A DNA stretch of 64,000 nucleotides from Bradyrhizobium daqingense (GCF_021044685.1 NZ_CP088014.1:4884001-4948000), one strand, 5' to 3'. Counted from the stretch's first letter, positions 7,368-15,655 are shown. Numbers and translations are program-made. The notes: generated by a model from the sequence alone, not told the origin.

Positions 7368-8372
7368 ATGAAGCATTTGCAGGCGGCTATTGTGGCTCTG
7401 GCGCTGGGCTTGTCAGCGGTGCCCGCGAGCGCGGGTGAGGCGGTGAACCTGATCCTGAACTGGACGCCGACGGCCGACCACTCGCCGTATTATTACGCCA
7501 AGGCGCAGGGCTGGTATGAGAAGGCCGGCATCGACCTCACGATCGAGACCGGCAAGGGCTCCGGCGTCTCCGCCGCCAAGGTCGGCTCCGGGGGCTCGCC
7601 GTTCGGCGTCGCCGATCTCGCCACGATGCTGGTCGCCAAGAGCAAGGGCGCGGACACGGTTGCGGTGATGAGCGTCTATGCCAATACCGGCCAGACCTTC
7701 TACTGGCTCAAAAGCTACGGCGTGAACGGCGTGAAGGACTTTCCGAACCACAAGATCGGCAATCCCCCGGGGGATGCCTCGCGCGTGATGTGGCCGGCCT
7801 TTGCCAAGGCTGCCGGCATCGCGCCCGACTCCGTCGGCTTCGTCAATGTCGGACCGACCGCGAAGATCGCGGCGCTGAAGAGCCACACCGTGGACATCAT
7901 CAGCGACTTCTACAACGAGCACGACCTCAAGGTGATCGAGTTCGGAGGCGATCTCGGCTACGTCAACTGGAAGGATATCGGGCTCAACCCCTACGGCAAC
8001 TCGCTGATCGTCAACGGCGCCTACATGCAGAAGAATCCGAAGGTCGTTGAAGACTTCGTACGCGTCACGCAGAAGGCCTTTGCGGCCTGCGTCGCCGACG
8101 TCACGCCATGCCTGAAGGCGCTGCTCGACCAGGTCTCCGGTCTCGACAAGGCAAACCAGGAGCGCCAGTGGGAGCGCATCAAGTTCCTGATGACCGACGA
8201 ATTCACGACGACCAAATCGCTCGGCTGGATCGACGGCGAGCGGATGAAGAAGGACTACGAGCTGGTCCATACCTATCTCGGCATGGAGAAACCGTTCGAC
8301 GTGACAACCGCGTTCACGACGAAGATGCTGGATACGAGCATCAAGATGGACGCGAGCAAGGTGAAGAAGTAG
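7368..8372 (+). CDS. ABC transporter substrate-binding protein, NMT1/THI5-like
   Basis: A 334-residue periplasmic protein with a Sec signal peptide ending near residue 22 (VPASAGEA). It has the NMT1/THI5 start of the mature domain (NLILNWTPTADHSPYYYAKA) and the hallmark strands around GVADLATMLVAKSKG. GAGGAGAG precedes ATG 7368. This family includes binding proteins for thiamine-pyrimidine precursors, riboflavin and many unknown heterocycles. It is divergent from tetR and is the ligand-binding part of the transporter whose permease and ATPase lie on the other strand. Confidence 0.88.
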   Translation: MKHLQAAIVALALGLSAVPASAGEAVNLILNWTPTADHSPYYYAKAQGWYEKAGIDLTIETGKGSGVSAAKVGSGGSPFGVADLATMLVAKSKGADTVAVMSVYANTGQTFYWLKSYGVNGVKDFPNHKIGNPPGDASRVMWPAFAKAAGIAPDSVGFVNVGPTAKIAALKSHTVDIISDFYNEHDLKVIEFGGDLGYVNWKDIGLNPYGNSLIVNGAYMQKNPKVVEDFVRVTQKAFAACVADVTPCLKALLDQVSGLDKANQERQWERIKFLMTDEFTTTKSLGWIDGERMKKDYELVHTYLGMEKPFDVTTAFTTKMLDTSIKMDASKVKK

Positions 8373-8425
8373 GGGCTCGCTCCGTCCTCGCAATGACTGT
8401 ATGGAGAGAGTGTGCTTCTCCCGCT

Positions 8426-8566
8426 CGTGCCCTGGACGCAGCGTAACGTCCCTTGACGGTGCGCTGCAGAGCCGGGGCCCATCTCGCCGAGAGCATGATC
8501 CGGGCGGTCTGGGTCCCGGCTCTGCGCAGCAGCGTTGCACGCTGCAGCGCGTCCGGAACACCAGAG
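8426..8566. repeat. Dispersed long inverted element, CTGCAGAGCCGGGGCCC family, copy 1
   Basis: The left part contains GCGCTGCAGAGCCGGGGCCC (8461-8480) and the right part GGGTCCCGGCTCTGCGCAGC (8511-8530). The outer ends CGTGCCC and GTCCGGAACAC also pair imperfectly. A second full copy lies at 51469-51610 and a right half at 29524-29580. It is non-coding and folds as a long hairpin. Confidence 0.75.
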
Positions 8567-8614
8567 CGGCGCCAACCGGCCTCCGGCTAGCATCCCACGT
8601 ACCCCACGGAGAAA

Positions 8615-8630
8615 TTAACCGGCCGTTAAC
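8615..8630 (+). promoter_or_regulatory. CtrA-type binding site upstream of minC
   Basis: TTAA (8615-8618), exactly 7 bp, then TTAAC (8626-8630) matches the CtrA consensus TTAA-N7-TTAAC without mismatch. A further TTAAC half-site is at 8647-8651. Both lie within 70 nt of the minC ATG. Confidence 0.6.
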
Positions 8631-8681
8631 CATATCCGCCGCATCGTTAACCATTCAATAACTGGGAACGAGTCGGCCGCC

Positions 8682-9380
8682 ATGGAGGCTGTAGCCAAAC
8701 CTCAACGACAGATGGTGCGCCTGCGCGGGCGCTCCTACGTGGCCTTCGTCTTCGTGCCGACGGTCCCGATCCAGGACTGGCTCCAGGAGATCGACGCGAC
8801 GATCGCGCGTTCGCCGGGGTTCTTTGCGGGCCGGCCCGTGGTGATCGACCTGTCCTCGGTCGATCTCAGCCAGGCCGGCATCGGTCATCTGCTCACCAGC
8901 CTTCAGGACCGCAACATCCGCGTGCTCGGCATCGACGGAGTGGAGGAGGCGAGGCTGACCCCGATGATGCCGCCGCTGTTGTCGGGCGGGCGCAGCTGTG
9001 TGGTTGAGCCGAACGCACCCAAGAAGGCCGAGACGAAGGCGGAGAGCAAGCCGACCTCCCTGCTGCTCGATAGCCCGGTGCGCTCGGGCCAGACCGTGAT
9101 CTTTCCGGAGGGCGACGTCACCATTCTCGGTTCGGTCGGCTCCGGCGCAGAGGTCGTTGCCGGCGGCTCCATCCACGTCTATGGCGCGCTGCGCGGCCGC
9201 GCCATGGCCGGGGTCAACGGACACACGAGCGCGCGCATCTACTGCCAGAAGATCGAGGCCGAACTGCTTGCAATCGATGGGTTTTACCAGACTGCGGACG
9301 ACATAGACGCCGCCTTGCGCGGCAAGCCGGCGCAGGCCTGGCTGCAGGGGAATACCATGCGAATTACAGCACTGAACTGA
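8682..9380 (+). CDS. minC: Septum site-determining protein MinC
   Basis: A 232-residue inhibitor of FtsZ polymerisation that keeps the division septum away from the poles. The N-terminal domain (about 10-105) binds FtsZ, a linker rich in Lys/Glu follows, and the C-terminal beta-helix (about 120-220: VIFPEGDVTILGSVGSG then ALRGRAMAGVNGHTSARIYC) dimerises and binds MinD. It is the first gene of minCDE, with minD 21 nt downstream. A CtrA-type site sits in its promoter region. Length and domain order are normal. Confidence 0.95.
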   Translation: MEAVAKPQRQMVRLRGRSYVAFVFVPTVPIQDWLQEIDATIARSPGFFAGRPVVIDLSSVDLSQAGIGHLLTSLQDRNIRVLGIDGVEEARLTPMMPPLLSGGRSCVVEPNAPKKAETKAESKPTSLLLDSPVRSGQTVIFPEGDVTILGSVGSGAEVVAGGSIHVYGALRGRAMAGVNGHTSARIYCQKIEAELLAIDGFYQTADDIDAALRGKPAQAWLQGNTMRITALN

Positions 9381-9401
9381 CCAGCAAAGGAGACATTTCA
9401 G

Positions 9402-10217
9402 ATGAGTAAGGTACTGGTCGTGACATCAGGCAAGGGCGGGGTCGGCAAGACCACGACGACCGCCGCGCTCGGAGCCGCGCTCGCGCAACGCGGCGACAAG
9501 GTCGTCGTCGTCGATTTCGACGTCGGCCTGCGCAACCTCGACCTCGTCATGGGGGCCGAACGCCGCGTCGTGTTCGATCTCATCAACGTGGTGCAGGGCG
9601 TGGCAAAGCTCCCGCAGGCGCTGATCAAGGACAAGCGGCTGGAGAATCTCTGGCTGCTGCCGGCCTCGCAGACCCGCGACAAGGACGCGTTGACGGAGGA
9701 GGGCGTCGGCAAGGTCATCGCCGATCTGCGCAGCCGCTTCGACTGGGTGATCTGTGACAGCCCGGCCGGCATCGAGCGCGGCGCCTCCATGGCGATGCGC
9801 TTTGCCGACGAGGCCGTGATCGTCACCAATCCGGAAGTGTCGTCGGTGCGCGATTCAGACCGCATCATCGGCATGCTGGATTCCAAGACCGTACGGGCCG
9901 AGAAGGGCGAACGCGTCGAGAAGCACATCCTCATCACCCGCTACGATGCATCGCGCGCGGCGCGCGGCGAGATGCTGACCATCGACGACATCCTCGAGAT
10001 CCTCGCAACGCCCTTGCTCGGCATCATTCCCGAGAGCCAGGACGTGTTGAAGGCCTCCAACGTCGGCACGCCGGTGACGCTGTCGAACGCAGACGGAGCG
10101 CCGGCGCGGGCCTATATGGACGCGGCCAAGCGCCTCTGCGGCGAGAACGTGACGATGCATGTTCCTGCCGAGCGCAGAGGTTTCATGGACCGCCTGCTGC
10201 GACGGAGGGCTGCATGA
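9402..10217 (+). CDS. minD: Septum site-determining ATPase MinD
   Basis: A 271-residue ParA-superfamily ATPase that recruits MinC to the membrane. It has the deviant Walker A GKGGVGKTTTT (residues 10-20), switch regions around VVVDFDVGLRNLDLVMG, and a C-terminal amphipathic membrane-targeting helix (RRGFMDRLLRRRAA). AAAGGAG lies upstream. The stop codon overlaps the minE ATG by the ATGA arrangement, so MinD and MinE are coupled. Confidence 0.97.
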   Translation: MSKVLVVTSGKGGVGKTTTTAALGAALAQRGDKVVVVDFDVGLRNLDLVMGAERRVVFDLINVVQGVAKLPQALIKDKRLENLWLLPASQTRDKDALTEEGVGKVIADLRSRFDWVICDSPAGIERGASMAMRFADEAVIVTNPEVSSVRDSDRIIGMLDSKTVRAEKGERVEKHILITRYDASRAARGEMLTIDDILEILATPLLGIIPESQDVLKASNVGTPVTLSNADGAPARAYMDAAKRLCGENVTMHVPAERRGFMDRLLRRRAA

Positions 10218-10495
10218 GCATGGGTCTGCTTCGACTTCTCCGCGGCAAGAAGGCTTCGGCACCTGTCGCACGCGAACGGCTGCAGATACTGCTTGCCCAT
10301 GAACGCGGACAGCGCGGCCAACCCGATCTGCTCGCCGTGCTGCGCGAGGAAATCCTCGCCGTCGTGTCCAAGCACGTCACGCTGGACCCGACCAAGGTGA
10401 TCGTGCGGCTCGAGCGGGGTGACGATGTATCGACCCTCGAGGTCGACATCGAGGTGCCCAACGATTTCGAGCGCAAGCGCGTGGCGGTCGCGTAG
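10214..10495 (+). CDS. minE: Cell division topological specificity factor MinE
   Basis: A 93-residue protein that stimulates MinD ATPase activity and drives pole-to-pole oscillation. The short N-terminal anti-MinCD and membrane helix (MGLLRLLRGK) is followed by the contact helix APVARERLQILLAHERG and a C-terminal dimerisation domain ending in DIEVPN. A second ATG two codons in could be used instead. A terminator follows at 10534-10565. Confidence 0.95.
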   Translation: MSMGLLRLLRGKKASAPVARERLQILLAHERGQRGQPDLLAVLREEILAVVSKHVTLDPTKVIVRLERGDDVSTLEVDIEVPNDFERKRVAVA

Positions 10496-10533
10496 GGGAC
10501 GCGACTGACGACGGCCCATTTGGGGTGGGTGAG

Positions 10534-10565
10534 AAGGCGGTCCGTCGGGCATGGCGGGCCGCCTT
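10534..10565 (+). terminator. Terminator-like hairpin of the minCDE operon
   Basis: AAGGCGG (10534-10540) pairs with CCGCCTT (10559-10565) across an 18-nt loop, and CGTCGTTTC follows. The T-tract is short. Confidence 0.55.
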
Positions 10566-10617
10566 CGTCGTTTCGGACGTTCGAGTTCCAGATCTGCTGA
10601 TGTGATCGGCCTCGGCA

Positions 10618-10643
10618 GGAACGGGGGTCGCTGCGAGATCGTT
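10618..10643 (+). promoter_or_regulatory. EcfG-type (general stress) promoter
   Basis: GGAAC (10618-10622), 17 bp, CGTT (10640-10643) matches the alphaproteobacterial EcfG consensus GGAAC-N16/17-CGTT exactly. It is 61 nt before the start of the small gene at 10705 and on the same strand. Confidence 0.6.
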
Positions 10644-10704
10644 GTCTCGGACCCGCGGAGCGCCGAGCCGGGCGCCGCGGTTTCCTCATGACGGGAGAGC
10701 GCCC

Positions 10705-10890
10705 ATGATGTCCGAGGTCCAGGTCCACACCGTCGCGCGGCAGATGCTGGAGCAGCATGGTTTTGCGGCGATCGCGAAGGCCGCCGAACAGGCGCAGGCA
10801 TGCGAGGGACGTGGCGAGGCCGAGGAGGCCAAGGAATGGCGCCACATCGCCGACGCCATGAAGATCATGCGCGGCCCGCACCAGAGCTGA
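10705..10890 (+). CDS. Small conserved-looking hypothetical protein, probably stress-induced
   Basis: A 61-residue protein with no signal peptide or membrane segment. It is almost entirely helical by composition (VARQMLEQHGFAAIAKAAEQ then a Glu/Ala-rich stretch and EWRHIADAMKIM), like a small helical bundle. GGGAGAG precedes ATG 10705; a TTG or GTG further upstream is unlikely because the predicted EcfG promoter lies there. The promoter suggests induction under general stress. I recognise no named family. Confidence 0.65.
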   Translation: MMSEVQVHTVARQMLEQHGFAAIAKAAEQAQACEGRGEAEEAKEWRHIADAMKIMRGPHQS

Positions 10891-10911
10891 CGGTCGCAAA
10901 TCCGAGGGACT

Positions 10912-11163
10912 TCAACGTCCCCCGCGCTCCGAACCCTGCTGCGAGGTGCGGTTCTGCGTCTGCGGCTGGCCGCGCTCGCCCGTCTCCTTGCAGGGGAGCG
11001 GCTCCCACGATCCATCCGGCGCCTGCTGATAGGCGCTACAGGTTGACGACGCCGCGGATTTGTCCTCGCCCTTCTGGGCATCGGAATTCCTCGCCAAGGC
11101 TGGGGCGGCAAGCGTTACGCTCGTCGCCAGCGCAGCGGCCAAAATGAAATGAACAATGCGCAT
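10912..11163 (-). CDS. Small secreted hypothetical protein
   Basis: An 83-residue precursor with a clear Sec signal peptide (hydrophobic to about 20, cleavage near APALA/RN). The mature part of about 58 residues is polar, with two cysteines (TCSAYQ and LPCKE) that could form a disulfide, and a Gln/Asn/Ser-rich tail. It is convergent with the small gene at 10705. No family is recognised and its function is unknown. Confidence 0.6.
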   Translation of the reverse strand: MRIVHFILAAALATSVTLAAPALARNSDAQKGEDKSAASSTCSAYQQAPDGSWEPLPCKETGERGQPQTQNRTSQQGSERGGR

Positions 11164-11268
11164 GGGCTTCTCCTGCTCGAAGACGCCGCATGCTTGCGAA
11201 AAATGTGACGAATATTTGCCGCGACGGCCGTTCCGTCGCGGCGTGCTTAACGCGGCTGGCGCTGCTCG

Positions 11269-11661
11269 TCAGCCGCCCTTGGCACGGATCAATCCGGCGA
11301 GGTTGGTCTTCTGCGCCTCGCACCAGCCGGACATACCGAGGCGGCGCTGGTCCATGTCGGTCGCCTGGGTCGCGATGGCGACCTCGGCCATCAGATCGTC
11401 GTCCTGCTTCTCGCCCATCTTGCCGCCGGTGTGAAGCCAGGCGATGGCCTTGCGCACCTTCTCAGTGGTGCCGTCGGGCAGATGCATCTGCTGCGCCCTC
11501 TGCACGAGGTCCTGATAGGCCAAATCCGTGTTGGGGCACTCGACCTTGGCGGCGAAGGCCTGCAAGACCATGGTCACATAGGTCGACCGCGGCGGCGCGT
11601 CGCCTGCCAGGGCCGGCGCGGTCAGCAGCAGCAGGCCCGCCATCAGAAAACCGGTGCGCAT
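11269..11661 (-). CDS. Secreted hypothetical protein with three cysteines
   Basis: A 130-residue precursor with a signal peptide cleaved near residue 19 (APALAGDA). The mature protein is helical and contains KVECPNTDLAYQDLV, a middle stretch EKVRKAIAWLHTGGKMGEKQDDD and a C-terminal GWCEAQKTN. GGAG lies 10 nt before ATG 11661. It stands alone, divergent from the SDR gene at 11791 across 129 bp. No named family is recognised. Confidence 0.65.
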   Translation of the reverse strand: MRTGFLMAGLLLLTAPALAGDAPPRSTYVTMVLQAFAAKVECPNTDLAYQDLVQRAQQMHLPDGTTEKVRKAIAWLHTGGKMGEKQDDDLMAEVAIATQATDMDQRRLGMSGWCEAQKTNLAGLIRAKGG

Positions 11662-11790
11662 CCTTGGTATCTCCTCGTTTTTTTTGGAGGCTAGCCTCCG
11701 GCGCGCCGCGGTGCAATGGGACCGGAGCGCAATTGTCGCCGCTCCATACGGTGCGCTAACCTGGGGCCTTTCCCGGCCCCGGAGCGCGAC

Positions 11791-12576
11791 ATGAGCCTGT
11801 TCAGCACGCCTTTCGATACCGCACGCGACACCGCGCTCGTCACCGGCGCGGGCAACGGCATCGGCCGCGCGATCGCGCAGGCCCTGGTGGGCGAGGGTGT
11901 GCGGACCGTGTTCGCCGATGTCAGTGCCGCACGGGTGGAGGCCGCGATCGCCGCAAGCAAGAGGCCCGAGCTGGCGGTGCCATGGATCGGCGATCTCTCC
12001 AAGTCGGATGCCTGCGACGAGCTGCTGGCTGCCGCACAGGCGGGGCTCGGCGACATCACGCATTTCGTCCACAGCGCATCGCCGCCGCGGCGAGAGGCCG
12101 ATCATGCGCTCGGGGTCGATCGCAGGACCTGGCAGGAGATGCACGCCGTCAATCTCGATGCCGGTTTTCACCTGGCGCGCGCGATCGCCACGGATCTGAT
12201 CGCGGCGAAGCGGCCAGGCTCGTTCCTGTTTCTTACCTCGCTACATGCGGGCACGCCGCGCAATCTGCCGCATTATTCGACGGCAAAGGCGGCCATGGCG
12301 ATGCTGGTGAAGGAGCTCGCCAAGACGTTCGGCCGTCACGGCATCCGGGTCAACGCGCTGGTGCCCGGCGCGATCGCGGCCGGCGGGTTCGTCGCGGATC
12401 CCGCGCTGGCGCGGCACATTCCGCTCGGGCGCCTCGGCGAGGCCAATGACCTCGCGCCGATGGCGCTCACGGTCTTGTCGAACAAGCTCTCCGCTTACGT
12501 CACGGGCGCAGCCTTCGTCGTCGACGGCGGATTGTCGCTGACGAACTGGTTCGAACCGCCGGTGCTCGACGGGTAG
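11791..12576 (+). CDS. Short-chain dehydrogenase/reductase (SDR)
   Basis: A 261-residue classical SDR oxidoreductase. The cofactor motif TGAGNGIG is at 18-25, and the catalytic triad is S150, Y162 and K166 (HYSTAKAA), with the NxDAGFHLA helix before it. The aspartate after the second strand (FADVSAA) suggests NAD rather than NADP. Start and size are normal for the family. It ends exactly where the convergent small gene ends (12576/12577). The substrate is unknown. Confidence 0.9.
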   Translation: MSLFSTPFDTARDTALVTGAGNGIGRAIAQALVGEGVRTVFADVSAARVEAAIAASKRPELAVPWIGDLSKSDACDELLAAAQAGLGDITHFVHSASPPRREADHALGVDRRTWQEMHAVNLDAGFHLARAIATDLIAAKRPGSFLFLTSLHAGTPRNLPHYSTAKAAMAMLVKELAKTFGRHGIRVNALVPGAIAAGGFVADPALARHIPLGRLGEANDLAPMALTVLSNKLSAYVTGAAFVVDGGLSLTNWFEPPVLDG

Positions 12577-12807
12577 CTAGCGCTGCCAGGCCGGCACGGG
12601 ATCGAGCGGCGTGCGATAGACCTCGTTGTGATCGAGATCGGTGACACGCACCGCGCAACCCCTGTGCTGGAGCTCCGGCTTCACCTGCGACAGCTCGCAT
12701 GCCAATTGATCGGCGCGATCGGAAGCGACCTCGATGTCTTCGAGGATGATTCCGCCCTGGTTCTTGAACTCTTCACCAACCACGAGATCGAAGGAGTAGT
12801 AAGGCAT
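12577..12807 (-). CDS. DUF6894-like small protein
   Basis: A 76-residue protein with the pattern of small rhizobial proteins that begin MPYYSFDLV, carry a GGIILEDIEVA-type strand and helix, and end in a strand with V(R)VTDLDHNEV. This matches my memory of DUF6894, of unknown function. It is usually present in several copies per Bradyrhizobium genome. Its stop abuts the SDR stop. The 5' region is AT-richer and shares the gap with a candidate small RNA. Confidence 0.6.
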   Translation of the reverse strand: MPYYSFDLVVGEEFKNQGGIILEDIEVASDRADQLACELSQVKPELQHRGCAVRVTDLDHNEVYRTPLDPVPAWQR

Positions 12808-12966
12808 TCGAATTCCCCGGTGTGACGACCCAGATATGAAAACAAGCCTTCAATGGAAAGTCTCGATACGTCCGGGATGATACCACTGAGTCGACATCTA
12901 TCGAATGAACAGGCGGCGCAATCTCTGTGCTTATGGCGCAGAAATCATGTGCAGCATCCGGGGTCA

Positions 12967-12981
12967 TTAAGAATTTATTAA
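12967..12981. promoter_or_regulatory. CtrA-like TTAA-N7-TTAA element in an intergenic gap
   Basis: TTAA (12967-12970), 7 bp (GAATTTA), TTAA (12978-12981). It lacks the final C of the full consensus on either strand. It stands out as AT-rich in a GC-rich gap, upstream of the hairpin and terminator at 13011-13087. Confidence 0.35.
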
Positions 12982-12989
12982 ATACGCGG

Positions 12990-13087
12990 CGCGATCATCA
13001 ATGCATGGAATTGCAACAGAACCGGGCTCCGGGAACCGGCAGTTGCAAGAGAAGGCCGCCGGCATAGATCCCGACGGCCTTTTCTCT
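12990..13087 (+). ncRNA. Candidate small RNA with terminator
   Basis: The gap 12808-13191 has no convincing gene but holds a structured stretch. TTGCAAC (13011-13017) pairs with GTTGCAA (13042-13048) around a loop with three CCGG tetramers, followed at once by AAGGCCG (13052-13058) pairing with CGGCCTT (13075-13081) and the tract TTTTCTCTT. Promoter and 5' end are guessed. The same hairpin could instead terminate the minus-strand gene that ends at 13192. Confidence 0.35.
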
Positions 13088-13191
13088 TGAGCGGAAGATG
13101 AGCTTCAATAGCGTTTCCCGTAATTGTCCGGACTCAACGCATAACTTCGACTCGGACAGCGTAGGCGACGTCGCTGTCGCCTGGCGTTGCG

Positions 13192-14208
13192 TTATCGCAG
13201 CGGCATCGGCGGACGCACGATCGGTCCATCGTCATCGGCAACGGCTTGCGTGGTCGTGACCGGCGCAGGCGATGGCGGCATGGCGGCCGTCTGCGAAGGC
13301 GGCGGCGGAGGTGCAAGCGGCGCAGGCGAAGAGGCCGGCATGTAGGTCCGCGTCACGGGCGGCTTCGGCTTGCGAACTGGCGCTGCCGCAGGCGGTGCCG
13401 GGAGCGCAGCAGCACGCGCGCGTGGATCAAGCGGGCGCGTCTCGGCAGCCACCGGCCTCGGCGCAGTCGCCTTCGCCATCTCGCGCGCCATCTGCTCCTG
13501 TCCGGCCTTCAGCTCGGCGATGTTGGCCTTGAGCTGCTCGATCTGCTGCGCCATCGCGGCGAGATCGTTCGTCATCGCCTGCACCGATTGCGCCGGATCC
13601 GGTTGCATTGCAGCCGGCGCGACGGCGGCTTGGGCCGGTGGCGGCGGCGCCGATGGCGCGGCGGCTTGATCGGCTGTTGCCGCTTGCGCCGGAGGCGGAG
13701 CGGCTTGCGCGGCGGGGACGGGCGTCGTCTGCGACGCCGAAGGCATGAATGAATTCATCAACGACGCCGCCACGGGTGTCCATTCGGCGAGCATGTTCTT
13801 TGCGGTGTCGCCATGCTGCTCCCAGGCAATCGAGGCCGCGACGCTGGCGCCGGCGAACAGGAACGCGAGGAACGCACCGCGCAGCCACTTGCCGACCGCG
13901 GATCGCTTCGGCTGATTGGGGCCATCGCTGGCCGTGATGCGAACGGCCGTGTCGACCTGCGGCGCTGCCGCAGCGGGTTTTCCATAGACCACGTTGATCG
14001 TAGGCTCCGGCGCACGCGGCGCAGCCGGCGCGAACCTCGGCTCTGGACGGGGCGCGATGTCCGGCGCCAGCGCCGGCGCTGCGCTCCCCGGGCGCGAGGC
14101 CAGCACGATGTCGGGAGAAATCTGAACCGCGTCGTGCGGATCGTTGTCCCTGACCGTGTCCTTCACGATCTCATCGACGATTTGCTTGGCGTTCAGCGTC
14201 GCGAGCAT
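13192..14208 (-). CDS. Proline/alanine-rich single-pass membrane protein with coiled coil
   Basis: A 338-residue protein. Residues 1-95 are a cytoplasmic, Pro-rich region, about 100-125 is one transmembrane helix (GAFLAFLFAGASVAASIAW), about 150-205 is Ala/Pro/Gln low complexity, and about 205-250 is a short coiled coil (DLAAMAQQIEQLKANIAELK). A Pro-rich tail follows. AAAGGAG precedes ATG 14208. A second protein with the same plan is encoded at 33089-34072. The architecture suggests an envelope-spanning or scaffolding role, but no family is named. Confidence 0.7.
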   Translation of the reverse strand: MLATLNAKQIVDEIVKDTVRDNDPHDAVQISPDIVLASRPGSAAPALAPDIAPRPEPRFAPAAPRAPEPTINVVYGKPAAAAPQVDTAVRITASDGPNQPKRSAVGKWLRGAFLAFLFAGASVAASIAWEQHGDTAKNMLAEWTPVAASLMNSFMPSASQTTPVPAAQAAPPPAQAATADQAAAPSAPPPPAQAAVAPAAMQPDPAQSVQAMTNDLAAMAQQIEQLKANIAELKAGQEQMAREMAKATAPRPVAAETRPLDPRARAAALPAPPAAAPVRKPKPPVTRTYMPASSPAPLAPPPPPSQTAAMPPSPAPVTTTQAVADDDGPIVRPPMPLR

Positions 14209-14385
14209 CGCAACTCCTTTGAAGCCTGGTGTTTGACGTAAGTGGTTGTTCGCATTGGCGCGAGCCGAGAGGGGGCGGCCCATCCCGAAGCCTTGGGCCC
14301 ACGAGTCCAGCCCGGTTTGACCAAAGCAAGGCGAGGGGATGGAGATGCTGCGACGCTCCTCCGCCGTTTGTGGAGTGGAACCCGC

Positions 14386-14403
14386 GAACACGCGCACGTG
14401 TTC
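14386..14403. repeat. Short palindrome between divergent genes
   Basis: GAACACG (14386-14392), CGCA, CGTGTTC (14397-14403) lies between the divergent genes starting at 14208 and 14483. It could be a regulator site or a hairpin, and there is no further evidence. Confidence 0.3.
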
Positions 14404-14482
14404 CGGGCTGCCTTGTTTTCAGCACGATTTTGACAGTATGTGGCGACGCGGGGGCGTTGCTGTCCGCTAACGGGGGTCGGCG

Positions 14483-15142
14483 GTGCCAAGATCTTTATTT
14501 GCTTTGTTCGTTGTTGCCTTGCTGCCGCTCGGCGGCTGCATGCAGACGACGCTTTCGCCGTCTACAGATGCGAGCATGACGCCGCGCGACCGGCAGTTGC
14601 TCGCGCATGCGCCTTATGCAAAGGCGAATGTGCCTGAGCAGTATCTGCGCCACATCGTCGATTACCACCGCAAGGAACAGCCGGGCACGATCCTGGTCGA
14701 TACCGACGCGCGGTACCTTTATTTCGTGCTGCCCGACGGCAAGGCGATGCGCTACGGCGTCGCAGTCGGCGAGGAAGCCATGGCGTTCTCGGGCGTCGCG
14801 CGCGTCGGCCGGCTGGCGGAATGGCCGGACTGGGTTCCGACCGCGGACATCCAGGCGCGGCTTGGACCCTATCCCCCGCGCGTGGCCGGCGGCCCCGCCA
14901 ATCCACTGGGGGCGCGTGGCATCTATCTCTATGTCGGAAACAAGGACACGCTCTACCGCATCCACGGCACCAACCAGCCAGAATATATCGGGCAGGCGAT
15001 CTCGTCGGGCTGCATCCGGATGCGCAACGAGGACATCATCGACCTCTACGACCGCGTGAAGCTCAACTCGATGGTGGTGGTGCTGCCACCCGGGCAGAAC
15101 GCGCAGGCCGAGACGGGCACGCGTCCGCGCTGGCGCGGCTGA
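14483..15142 (+). CDS. L,D-transpeptidase (YkuD domain) lipoprotein
   Basis: A 219-residue enzyme that forms 3-3 cross-links in peptidoglycan or attaches proteins to it. The N-terminus is a lipoprotein signal (LLPLGGC). The YkuD catalytic region is complete, with IHGTNQPEYIGQAISSGCIR: His, the nucleophilic Cys and Arg, followed by MRNEDIIDLYDRV. The start is GTG 14483 with a poor Shine-Dalgarno (GGGGGTCGG). Rhizobiales use L,D-transpeptidases heavily during polar growth. It is a single-gene unit. Confidence 0.9.
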   Translation: MPRSLFALFVVALLPLGGCMQTTLSPSTDASMTPRDRQLLAHAPYAKANVPEQYLRHIVDYHRKEQPGTILVDTDARYLYFVLPDGKAMRYGVAVGEEAMAFSGVARVGRLAEWPDWVPTADIQARLGPYPPRVAGGPANPLGARGIYLYVGNKDTLYRIHGTNQPEYIGQAISSGCIRMRNEDIIDLYDRVKLNSMVVVLPPGQNAQAETGTRPRWRG

Positions 15143-15202
15143 GGGCCCGCGCTTTCGGTCAATCGGAATCAGGCAGCCGGCACTGGGCCTTGTACACTTG
15201 GC

Positions 15203-15634
15203 CTAGTTTTCCGGCCGCGCGACGCGCCATTGCAGCGTCATGGCGTTGCCGTTGGCATCGCCCGGCGCCTTGTCGGCGGGCGATGTGTAGAGCGGGCGAT
15301 AGCGGTAGGCCCACATCTTGGTGCCGTCGTTGCGGCTGATCACGGTGAAGTCACCGACGGCTCTGGCGTCGGCCGTGGCGGCGAGCGGAACCCATAGCTC
15401 GGTGCACTTGTCGTTGCAGTTCGACGTCTTGCCGGTGGTGTCGCGCTCGTAGGTGTAGAGCGTCATGCCGTTGAGATCGACCAACTTGGAGCCCTGCTTG
15501 GTCAGGATGACCTTTGCTGGAGCCGTCGGCGCCTCGACCTTTGGCGGAGGAGGGTCGCCTCCGCCATGGCCGCCCGCGAGCGCATGACTGGCCGAGAGCG
15601 TCATGGCTGAGGCCACAACGAGGAACCTGAACAT
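15203..15634 (-). CDS. Secreted protein with COG4315/Lipoprotein_15-type repeats
   Basis: A 143-residue exported protein with signal peptide (SHALAGGHGG). The mature part has the pattern of this family: a KGSKLVDLNGMTLYTYERD strand with NCNDKCTELWVPL, then a second unit MWAYRYRPLYTSPADKAPGD. The two cysteines in NCNDKC are typical. Its function is unknown. A perfect CtrA-type site on the same strand lies 22 nt before the start codon. Confidence 0.75.
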   Translation of the reverse strand: MFRFLVVASAMTLSASHALAGGHGGGDPPPPKVEAPTAPAKVILTKQGSKLVDLNGMTLYTYERDTTGKTSNCNDKCTELWVPLAATADARAVGDFTVISRNDGTKMWAYRYRPLYTSPADKAPGDANGNAMTLQWRVARPEN

Positions 15635-15655
15635 TCCGAAACTCCATCCCGCAAA

